Source of the DNA: Pycnopodia helianthoides
Taxonomy: Eukaryota > Echinodermata > Asteroidea > Forcipulatida > Asteriidae
Direction: 5' to 3'
NCBI GenBank assembly: GCA_032158295.1
Contig: CM063255.1
Span: 16,892,094 to 16,956,093, forward strand
Length of the DNA: 64,000 nucleotides
Shown here: positions 1-12,100 of the stretch, piece after piece
Layout: the number at the start of each line of letters is the position of its first letter
How positions within the stretch are numbered: the stretch's first letter is position 1
Notes under the pieces: model-generated
What the model was told of the DNA's origin: nothing
The model's database searches: none
The model's input: only the letters and a program-made list of their open reading frames with translations
Translations under genes and position numbers: made by a program

Positions 1-9
1 TTTTCTCAC

Positions 10-104
10 CTGTAATATTTGTTGAACAAGTTGTCATCTGTTTGGAATGTTTCCACCAGTTTATTCCAATCTCTGGGCTGCAGTCCTTTCAGACCATAGT
101 CAGC
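10..104 (-). CDS. SMPD1: SMPD1-like exon 11, last one in the window
   Basis: 95 bp, phase 0 to 2: [20 protein letters not shown] then [11 protein letters not shown]. Matches the C-terminal helical region of the family. The donor TACAG|GTGAGA at positions 8-9 shows that at least one more coding exon lies to the left. Confidence 0.9.
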
Positions 105-3100
105 CTGGAAAAAAAAAACATGAAAAGCAAGATTCATAAAAGGAGAAGGAAGAAACATAAAAATGATATGGTCATTGAAGGGATATCGAAAGCCCTTTAA
201 GAAGAACATTGCATCTTAGAACATTAACACGTGCTTCAAGCCCACGAATACCCTCAGACAACTACTCGTATCACCCAAGGACAAAAACAGCAAAGAAGGA
301 CCACACTGGAGTAGTCTACCAAATTCCTCGTCAAAGGCAGACCAGACAAGACCAGTACAAAGGACCCTACATTGGAGAGGCTAAGAGGTCCCTCAAGACT
401 AGGTTTTTGGAGCACCAACACCCCAGATGTCCTTTTCAGAGGTTTCTCAACACATCTAGATAGATTCACCAGGCCATAACGTAGACATTTTGAAAGAACA
501 CATCCTGGACAGAGATTTGGACAGGGGCATGAAGAAGGCAGCTTACGCCAGAGCCTACAACCCTTCCCTGAACCAAAGCAGGGGTTGTACAAACTCCCAG
601 GCGTCTTGTGATGCGGTGTTGGGATCACATGTCCGTAAGGTCACAAATTCTGCATCCGAGTCATGCCATTGGTACCCGCTGTCACCTCGCTAAACATGAA
701 TGGATTCGACATGCTTGTGAACATACCGCGACAGTCTTTTTGCTGTTTTCTCAGCAAGTAGACACTGGATATTCGGCTGAAACTTCTCAGCACCCAAACA
801 TGCTCAATACTGGGTGGAAGTATCTGCTCTATGGTTTTTGAGGCATTGCGTGGTGAAGTATCAATGTATATTCGGTTTGTGTATATCTACTTTGCTGTGT
901 AGATTTTTGTTCTTTAGAGAACTTGTCTTGCTATCTATTCTACTACCGCGGAATAGATTTTCGGAATTCATGAGACTTCTTAGTTCTGAAAAGAACTGTC
1001 CTGCTTATTAACTACTACCTGGATCGAGGAGACTTGCTCTAGTCATCATCAGGAGACTGACGATGACTAGAGCAAGCTAGTCGAAACGTTAAGACCAAAA
1101 GAACTCACTCGCGTTAATAAGTTAATAAGCTCTGGTGTTTCTGATCAGCGGGATATGGGTTGGAGTCCCTGTCTTAACACTTGTGTCCTTCAGCAAGCAC
1201 TTAACATTATTACTTTGCCCTTCAAATGGGACGTAAAGCCGTAGGTCCCGTGTGTTGTGTATTGCACTTAAAAGGACGCCAGTACACCTATCATTAAGAG
1301 AAGGGGTTCACTCCGGTGTTTTCTGATATGGTTGGCTGCAGATTATACCAAAGCACCTAGTAAACCTTACATGGTGCTATGTAAATAAATGGGTCTTCTA
1401 TTGAAAACACAGCTGCGCATTGACCTTGTAGAGACAATAATGAGCACTTTAAGACACCTCCAGTGTGACTAAAGACTATATAAGAAACTGCGTAATAAGC
1501 TAGAATCCTACATTATACAGTAGCCTAGATACTTGCATTAGGCCATGTGTAAATCTCATTGGTTAACACTTTCCTGTGGAGACCTTTTTGTTCCTGTTTT
1601 TGTATTCCATGGGCATGCATTATAATAAATTTATCTTCAAGCAAACTCAATGCGAAGCTTAAAATAGTGCAACACGCCGTGTTAGAAAACCAGGTTAGAA
1701 CAAGGTTTTAAATGGGCTGTGCAATATAGGTTGATATCACGCTCTTGTTGCTATGGATCGACCAATCACAGTCGAGGATTCAAGTTTGCTTGAAGATAAA
1801 TTGTGATACATATGACACGTACCTTTGCTGTGTATTCCAGTTTCCATATAGGTTTATCTGTGAGGTTTGCGTCAGTTATGTTCATGACATATGTGGAATG
1901 ATCTAACACAGCCTGCAAATGAGAATAACAGACATTAGAAATTACTTCTTGTACATGTTTTTGCTGTTTTAGTTTTTATGTGATCACAAAGTTAAAGGGG
2001 CTGCATCGTCATGATCAAAGCAGGCCTGTGGCTGTACATGGAGTTATGAAATTCCACCGAGTTGCTGCATGCACACGCCCTCCCTACATATCATATTTAA
2101 ATAAGGAGAGCATGCGTGCACATGCTGTAACTGGGTTAGAGTTTATAATTCCATGTACAGCCACAGGCCTGCTTTGATCATGACATCACGGCCCCTTTAA
2201 ATAATTTGCATACATTTATCAAATAGTCACGGTGTTGATAGCAAAGCAGAGAGAAAACAGAGAGCTGTGGAAAGGAGAATGCTCAATGTATCATTGCGGA
2301 ACAAAGTCAGACACACGCACGTCAGACCCAAAAAACATCAGTCAAAGATATCACAGAGAAGATCAAGGAAAGGAAATGGAGAGGGGCAGGGTTGATTTCA
2401 CAAAGCACTAAGATTCATCTTAAGATGAGTTGTCAGTATCGCCATAGCGATTTGTATTGTGACATCACACTTTGCTTAGCAATTAAGATTGATCTTAGAT
2501 CTTTGTGAAATCGGTCCCAGGGCACTTAGCAAGAAGGCAAGACACCAGATGGACCAAGAGGCTCACAGAATGTCAGCCAAGGACAGGCAGGAGAAGAAGA
2601 GGAAGTCAAAAAAAAGGAGATGGAGAGATGACATCACCACATTATAAGAACACAGCAGCATGGAGTAGAATGACAAGTGACAGAAGAGAATGGAAATAAC
2701 AGGAGGAGGGCTTCATCCAAGAAGGAATGAATACAGCCTGACGAGAATGATGAGGATCAAATAGTCTGAACAGCATTTAAAAATAAAAACCAGCATAAGA
2801 TATGGAGAAGAAAATAATATTCACTAGAATGCATAGTCCTAAATTGTTCTTCAGTAGACTGTGCAAGTTTGGCCCGTATTGAAAACGAGAAACACATTTT
2901 TCTTCATTTTACATTCACAAAATTCTTGAAAATCAACGTACACATAGCAAATTGCTATAAAGACACTGTCATAGTTGGACTATGAGTTTTTAGGGTAATG
3001 GGGTGGGGGGGGGGGTTTCAGTTGAACTTACCCATGAGCTGTTAAGGTAATGGTGTGGGGGAGGGGGTATTCAAAGTTGAACTTACCCATGAGCTGTTAA

Positions 3101-6100
3101 AGTAATGGAGTGGGTAGTCAAGGTTGAACTATGAGAGCTGTCAGGGTAATTAGGGTAGTCAAGGTTGAAATACCCATGATATGTTTAGGTAATGGGGTTG
3201 GGGTAGTCAATGTTGAACTTTGAGCAGTTACGGTAATGGGGTGGGGGTGGAGAAGGGGTAGTCAAGGTTGAACTTACCCATGAGCTGTTAAGGTGGTTCC
3301 CATCTACTTCATAGATTCTATAATTAGGATTGATGTTTGAGTAGGTAGTAACACTGCCCCCATTGTACAACATACTCGTTGGGCGCTTTGTCTTCTCATC
3401 ATAAAACAACTCAAAACTGTCTTTATGGGTGTGGCCAAAAAACTGTCCTCTTATGGTACTTTCATATCTGGAAGGAAAAAAAAGCAAGATCTTACGTTGT
3501 CGTATTCATGGAAGGACGTAACAAAAAGATACCGGAGAAGGGGCGTAAGCAATTATTGTGTTTCAAGACAACCGAGTGTGAAAATTTGATCGATTTTCTG
3601 ACATTTATTAGTCATCATAGGAAGGTTCTGCATGGGAATGGGAAAACATCTCTTTGGGTAAATCTAGCAACAAAAATGTAACAGTAATGCCACATTTTTT
3701 TGTCAGGAGTTGTATGGCTTCTGACTGTCATCCCCGAACAAAGATATTGACAAAATAGGGAGACCGCCACCATGGGGCTAGAAAGCTCAGTTGGTAGAGC
3801 AACGGCACGTTAATCTGGAGGTCGTTGGTTCAAATCCTGCTCTAGTCAATTTTTCTTACTCAAAAGAGATTTTAACATGATATTACCGCAAACCTCTCTT
3901 AGTTATACTTCCACCATACAAAGTTTAAAATCCTACTTAGGAGCTATTTTATTGCTTACGGCCTTTTGCTACTGAAAAAAGTACTCTGTGTGTCGGAAGA
4001 AGGGCGTAGAGCCTTATGCCCTTCTGCCGGGCACACAACGACATTAGATTCTTCTAAAAAAAGTAGCTTCAGCCAAGCCTTGGGCATTGCTTTCAAACAA
4101 ATCAATTACTACTGGTATTTGTCCTTACAACTTAAAGAAAGCCAAAGTTATACCTATATATAAAAAATGTCAAGTATATTTATTTGTCAAGTTTATTCCT
4201 TGACATTTGAAATAAAAAGTCACATCCCTTTATTAAAGGTGATCCCCTGGTTGCCCCTTCCCAGGTTGTATCGTAAGCTTGGGTGTGATCCCTGGCTACA
4301 CGGCAGTTACAGGTTGTATTGCTTCTGACTGGCATCCCCGAACAGAAATATTGACAAAATAGGGAGACCGCCCACCACCATAGGGCTAGAAAGGTCTTTG
4401 GTTTAAATTCTGCTCTAGTAAATTTTTCTTAGTTCAACCCCAAATTATATATAAAAAAGATTGTAAACATGACATCAGTACTTATAGACATATTTCGCTA
4501 CTTTCTGTGTTTTGGGGTTTCTTTTTAGTTACTTATTATTATTATTATTATTATTATTATTTATTCGGCTAAGATTTCAACAAACAGTACAAGATACAAT
4601 ATTATCGAAAAATATTACAGTACGAGAAACAACGAATGTAAACTTAAAGATCATGTGACACCTAGAACAATTGTAATCCAATGATGAAATGAAAACAGAA
4701 CACTGACAAATCAAGCAAGACAAATATAAAATCAGACAGGACAAGCCCATTCTAAGATAGCCAGGATTAATCAAAGTGAACCTAACCACTGTGACTCGAA
4801 AGCCTATCAACCCAATCTTAAAAATTGGGAATAGAATCTTTAACATGACATGCCTATCAGCCCATTCCATCATAGTAGCTCGGCCACGAAATGTCCCTCA
4901 TTCCCAGCCGTTATGGTAACTACCAAGCAACCTGCATTATTAAGGGGATCAGATTGGCTGAGTGGTCTCTTTCACTCTGCGGACCCTGGTTTGAATCCCA
5001 CCTCAGACCGGAGCCTTACATGTGGATTGGGTTTTTCAGTCCCAACCTGATTGGTTGGGTTTTTTTTCCTTTGGGGTTTTCCTCCCACATCTAAAACTGA
5101 ACATTTCTGCTTGTTTTCAATTCATCCTGTTATTGGCCCTAATAAAGCTGTTGGATATGATAATGTGTAATAAATAAACAAATATATATGTTGATAGAAA
5201 ACGACACCAACCTGTTAATGATTTCGTTATAATTCCAGCTCCATTGACGTAAGCAATCACCAGATCCTGGTGGGATATGACCGAGGATGTGAACGAATTC
5301 ATTCTCATCCTCAGCTTTCTGTAAGACATCAATTAACCACTGGAGCTCGTTAGCTGGATCTACTTCATTGTCTAACAACCACCTGTTGATCAAATAGAAA
5401 GGTTAGGGGTTATGAAAGGTCAAGGGTTAGAAAGTAAAAAGGTCCAAAGGTAGAACATGAAAGGTAAAGGGTGAAGAAGTAGACAGTAAACTGAATCTGA
5501 ATCAAGCGACTTCGGCAATGGCTACGGCCGTTGGCTAGGGTGAAGAATGAAAGGCCTCACGACAATGCAGTACTATCTGTCTTTACAAATCTTGGCTGGA
5601 ATGTGAAAAGAACGGGGCATCAGGAACAAACCAACACAAAAAGTTCACCCGCTCGTTGTTTGCAGTGCCTTTTGCCTGGGGCCAACCAAACCATGACCCC
5701 CGTGGACTTCGTGAAACAGAAGTCTGTGTGCAGGCAATCCGCTAAAGTGTCTTACCATAGAAAAAGGGTCTCACAACAGGTGGCGTGTAGACATGACTAC
5801 CGCTAATACACACAGAAACTCGATTGCCAGTTTATAAGCCCGCCGCTGTGTGTTGAATATAAGAGTTTTGCATGTTATATTTGATCCTACAAAGCGAACC
5901 GGTGAAGAATTGGCAAGTTGCGAGCATTAGTGTGGTACCACTCGTTGCCACTAAGGGTTTTCTTTTGTTACATACATGCAGCAGATCAACATACAGAGTA
6001 ACATTCTCTGACTGTTAATCAGCTCTAATTGAAATTGCACGGTCAATATTAATTGAGTAGAAGTCATGGTACTTACCAGTTTTGATCATTACACATGTTC

Positions 6101-9100
6101 ATATTCAGTGAGATGACCCTTAAACCTGGATAGACAGGTACCGTGTAGTATCCACCCCTGGAACCAAACAAAAAACAGGTTCTTGTAAATTATCAAATAG
6201 TTTCCTTACAAATAACTAGAGCAAACTAGTCAAAACATTGAGGATAAACAATCAAACCTTCCGAGCCATTGCCAGTGGCGTATCTAAGGTATGGCAGGTA
6301 TGGCATGTGCCTGGGCGCCACTTGAAGCGGGGTGCCACTGAGTATTTTCCATTGAAGTCAGACAAGCCTCGGTTTGGTGAAAAAAGAATTTCTTCAGATA
6401 TTGATCTGTCTTTGACTATCATGGGTCAGAAGCACTGCCAGGGCCCCATTTCATAGAGCTGCTTAAGCACAAAAACTAGCTAAGCACAACAAAAATTATG
6501 CTTACCAGAATTAGGTTACCTGCCAAAATAACTTTTAACAAGTACTATCTGTGACTGGTGTCCTGCTTCTTTCTGCTTAGCAGAAATTTATTCAGCAACA
6601 ATTAGTGCTTTATGAAGTCGAGCACATATTTTTAAACCACTTTTAAATTTACAGTGCTTAGAGCCACCATACACGCCATACATGCTATTTTCTGTAGATA
6701 CACCTCTGGCCAATGCCTCTGTTAAATGAGATCATGACGTTGTGTAGTAACCACTTTTGATTAAGTATGCATTATTGGCAATGTAAAACATAAAGATAGT
6801 AACAGATTTCAGGTTTTATGGTTTGTGATTCAAACGATCCAACTGATCCAGAAGCAGAACTTGATGAAATTCAAGCAGGCTATTGCCCCAAACGCAATGG
6901 ACTTAAAGACTCAATTCCCCTTGGTCATAGACTTGAAGATTTATATATTGATTTTGTTTTTAGAAACAAAAAAATACAAACTGCCCTTCATTGGCAAAAT
7001 ACTTAGCCTACAAATCAAATGATTTTTTGCATTATTTGAAAACCTTTAAAGGTTCAATACTATTACACAAAAATTGTAATCATTATTATTATTTCTTTAT
7101 TATAAAACCTAATTTGACCTCAACAAATACATACTGTAATGAGGCAAAAGATTATATAAATAAATATATTGCACCAACAAGTACAAGAACATTAAAAACA
7201 TTTTGCATAAATGAAGTAAATATATAAACAAACATACCATATATATAATGTAGATATTTAAACAATTAAATCATGAATAAATAAAAATTTAAGTCTGAGG
7301 CATCCGGGAAAAGAAACAGAATGAGTGCGGGCAGAGCAAGCAGGAGGGGTGACAAACTGTGCAAGGGGAAAAGCAAAATAAAACAAAAGATAATAAGTGC
7401 TTGACAACTTGTTAAATTTTAGTAGAACTTCAACACAACAAATGCATGATTCCTACCTGTAAAGAAATGATGGTGTCTGCATCGTTTTCATTTTGTTTGA
7501 GCTCAGATAAAAATGTCTGGAAGTACTTTGTGTCGATTTGGGCTTGCACGGAAAACAGCATGATTTGAAGTGCAGGGGTGTATCGCATGGATATGGTTAT
7601 GACGTTTGCGCAAGAACCTAAGTCCATGGTTGCTTCCCTCCATCCAGTAGTGTGAGTTGTTAAAATTCTTAATTCGAGGGCGCTGTTAAGGCGTTGGCTT
7701 TGCGTGATTTGAGTTCTTACTCGGGCACGAGGCTGATACGTGTTGACGCCATGCACGCAGTTCGGAGTCGTTAACTAATAAAGTCTACGCTGTATTCACG
7801 GCCCTCTTGTGGGCACCACATACGTGAATTGGGCATATGTCAAAATATGTGACATTACGTGAAGAGGGATTTTGCGATACAAGGGATGTCTAATCCAAAT
7901 GGAGCTAATACAACAAAGAAAATATTTGCCTAGCCAATTGCATGCGACATCAACTAATACAACATATGATCTGTCAACTTAGTTCATTACATACTCTTAA
8001 AATAATAATTACAATTTATACAACATTATTTCATCAAGACCATAGCGCAAATAATAGAAATTAGCATGGATAGAGGCGAGTCTTAAGAGCTTTACGAAAT
8101 AGAGATAAACTAACAGGCTCCCTGATGGCAGGAGGAAGATTGTTCCAAATCATTGGTCCAGCTACACTGAAGGCTTTTTGACCCAGAACTTTGTTTGCAT
8201 GGGGAACATTCAAGTAAGTGATGTCAAGTGTGGACCAAAGAAAATGTGGAGGAGTGTAATTGGACAGTAAATCGGAAAGATATCTAGGAGTGGTTTTGTT
8301 CAAGAATTAATTTGAAAAAAGAGAAAGTTTAGTGTGAATCCCTTCTCTAACAGGTAGCCAATGAAGTTCCCTGAGTGATGGGGTAGTATGTTCCCTCAAG
8401 GGTGTGCAACATACTGCAGAGTTTTGTAATCTTTGAACTGTCCAATTCATATGACGTAGCACCAAATAAAAGAAGATTGCCACAGTTCAAACATTTATAT
8501 ATTTGTTGGCATCAGTATGCATTTCCCTTCACTTTCTGCTTCATTAACCCTCTTGCTGTCTGACCATTCCATACCATTCACTGTGGTTTTGAATGATAGA
8601 TAAACTATGCCTGCCTGCAATATGATACCATGAGGGAATGCATGCTACACAGTACACAGTTAGTTCTGTGCACAGTTGTGCCACGTACACAACCTTGGCA
8701 GTCGAATGGTTTCAAATGGTTGGTCAACTCACTGGAAAATGTTGCCAAGAGTCACTGACAGTAGGAGGGTTAAACTCTACTTGTATGTCTTAACCATAGA
8801 CAGCATCAAAGTCTTCAGACCTTAATTTTTAAGGACAGCGAGTGCAACAGCTGTCCTCCGCACTTCTTGTCTTGTCTAGGGACCTCTTGTTGGTGGTATG
8901 CCCTAATAAGCACGGTTTTATTATTATCATTATTATCTAAACATGCTACGTGGTAAGCACATATGTATCCTAAAATAAAACAGGCTAAACATTATAAATA
9001 GTCATATTTTAAGTTAGCTGTTTAGACTAATGTATGAAGCAAAGAGCTCTCCTCAATTTAAGAAGAGCAGTTTAGCTCCCTTTTAGTACTTTTTTTAAAT

Positions 9101-12100
9101 GAATGGCTGCTCTTCCAGGAATTTAAGATTATATTTCATATGCTGATTATGGTGTAGGGTTGGGACATTTAACCGGTTAACTGGTTAACTAGTTAACTGG
9201 TTAACTTTAAACAAACAGTGAAATCCGTTTCCAAATTTACTTAACACGCTTAAACACGGTTCAAACAAGCCAAAGGAGACCTTCTTTTTCAAATAAAAAT
9301 ATTAGCCCCAGACACTGTTCAGGGAGAATGATTGACTTCCCTTTTGTTGGTGGAATGTTTCTTACCTTAATCACTTTTACAAATGTAATACATTACTTTC
9401 AATCCCCTACAACTTGTTATACATTATGATCTGTATGCCACCACCCCACTGTGGTTAGTGGTTTTAAAGACTGGGTTACAGCATTCTAGTTTTTATATAC
9501 GGTAGAAGGTAGAATCGTAGAATCGGTAGCAGTTATTTACATTTAAAAGACTTCCTTTCATAATCGCTTAGGAAAATAAAAGTCAATGCACAACTCTATC
9601 AGGGTGCAACCTGTATGATCCGCAAAATTAAGGCATTTCCTAATAACTATTGGATTCAATGATGACGACGACGATAATGACAAAGCAGGTAGTAGTTAAT
9701 AAGCAGGACAGTTCTTTTCAGAACTGAGAAGTCTCCTGAATTCCGAAAATCTACTCCGCGGTAGTAAAACAAATAGCAAGACGAGTTCTCTAAAAAAAAA
9801 ATCTACACAGCAAAGTAGATAATTATACGCATGGTGTTACCGCAAACCGAATACAACATTGACAAAGCAGTTGTTTAGTTCTGACATGAAAAAGAAGCTG
9901 GCTCCAAAGGTTACACAGCAAGATAAACAAACAAACAGACAGATACAATAATGATGTAACAGACTTACTTGATAATCGTAGATGTTGTTTCCTTAGGTAG
10001 CCATTTGGCGTCTGTCACCCAGTAGTCAACTATAGCTTGATATAACCACGTGATAGAGTTATGACCAGACACAAACGGAGGTGGGAAACTGTTTCAAAAA
10101 TCAAATCATTCATTAATACCATTAACAAAAAATATGTTAAAAAGTGGAATACCATCAAGTGAGGTTGTGGAGACACCGTGTAATAAATCTCTTATGAGCT
10201 GTGGTGGTTCTGAGAAGAACCAAGAATTGTTAAACCACTGGTTCTACCCAGAATTACTACAGCTCATAAAGAGATTATTACATGTACATGATGTCTCCGC
10301 AAACCTCACTTCATTGTATCTTCAACATGCTAAGTTTCAAATCCTTCTTACTATTATTATTATTATCTTATGGTAATGATGCCTCAAAGGGAACTTGATC
10401 ACTATAGCTCGCAAGCCTGAAGAAACCTGTAAACAAGGGTGCTTACTATGTGAACCAGAAACACCAGGGTTAACCCCTACTCTTTCCTGATCAGTGTTCT
10501 TTTTTTTTTTACATATACAACCAATCCTAGTACACGTGACTGACGGCTTAATGTCCCTTCTGAAGGACAAAGGAATTATGATTGCTCAAGGACACAAGTG
10601 TCACAACCGGGACTCGAACCCCCACTCTCCTGGTCAGAAACATCAGAGCTTGAGTCCGGTGTTCTTAACCGCTCGACCACGGTGCCTAATCACAGTGTAC
10701 ATGAAGTGGAACTAAAACAACTAACCACTTGATGCCGGATGACATCTTCTTAATCTGCAAAAACCTTTCCATCCTGAAAAACGGTGGACATTTATACATG
10801 TTTCGGAACAGTTTTGGAACGTCCTCTTTTGGTTGGGTCCGTTGATGTATAATTACACCATCAAACATTCCATGGTGTAGGATGCACAGGCATGGTCACT
10901 CAACATTAAAATGTTGGATAAGATTGGTATGCCTGGCCCAGTGTTGAGCAATTGTTATTTGGGCCTACAATCCTCAATCCTCCACTCATTTCATTTCATT
11001 TTCATTTAGTAATTCTGGTTGTGAAGCCAAGGACTCTCAGAAAAGCGAACTTAATCACTATACTAGCCAAGAACGAAGAAGGAAGTTTCAGTTTTAGATG
11101 TAGTAGGAAAACCCTACAGAAATATTCCAGGGAAAACCCACACAATCAGGTAGGAACTGAAAACCCAATCCACATAGTACCCTTAGCGGGATTCGAACCG
11201 GAGTCCCAGAGGTGGAAGGTTAGGGAAGATAACACTGCGCCAAACCCAACTACCCCGACCGCCCTCCACTCTATGGTCACTCTACACCAATGAACTCAAC
11301 GAAAATACTTTCAGAAGCTCATCTTTATATATATATATACCTGTTAACCGGTGAACTTTCATGGTTGCCAAGTGCAGAGTAAACTGGTACCCCGGGGAGG
11401 TATTTCTTCAAGTATTGAGTTGTTTCGTTGAGGACGCTAGTCTGATCTTGACGTGTCTGGTTCCAAACATCATGCGCTGGAATGTCACCAGTTAAGTAAA
11501 CAAAATCAATCTGTGAAAATTGAAAAGAACAATAATAATATAATAATATAGGCCTATATTTATAACGCCCCATGTCTGTCATAACTGACACACCTTGAAT
11601 TATCAAATCTGGCATAGCTCGTTAAGAATGATTTTATGAGACGATGCAACCATGATACAACACCTTGAAAGGGATACAAGGTGAGGTAGCGCATATTGCT
11701 GCCAGACCATGATTGATATGCCAGAAATACCAGGGCAAGCCCCTTCAATTCATGCTGTGGGTTCTTTTACACTCATTACACAATAATAATAATAATAATG
11801 CATTTATAATGCGCCATCTATCTAGTGTACAAGACCCTATTCCGAGGCGAAGAACAAAAAACACAACACACAGGACCTATGGCTTTACATCCCATCCGAA
11901 GGACGAGGCAATAATGGTTAAGTGTCTTGCTTATAAAGGACAACAAGAGCCGAGACCGGGACTCAAACCCACGCTCTGCTGATCAGAAACACCAGAGCTT
12001 GAGTCTGCCGTGTTTGACTGCTTGGCCTTGGCATGAACCACTTTCCTTTTTTTCCCACTTGATATCGGATGACATCTTTTTCAGCCCGAACTTTTCAAAA

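Noticed and set aside
3773..3845. A tRNA gene (A box, B box, CTAG-paired ends)
   Set aside because: No proper anticodon arm, and the same flanks recur at 4300, 14690, 37655 and 56765, so it is a tRNA-derived SINE head.
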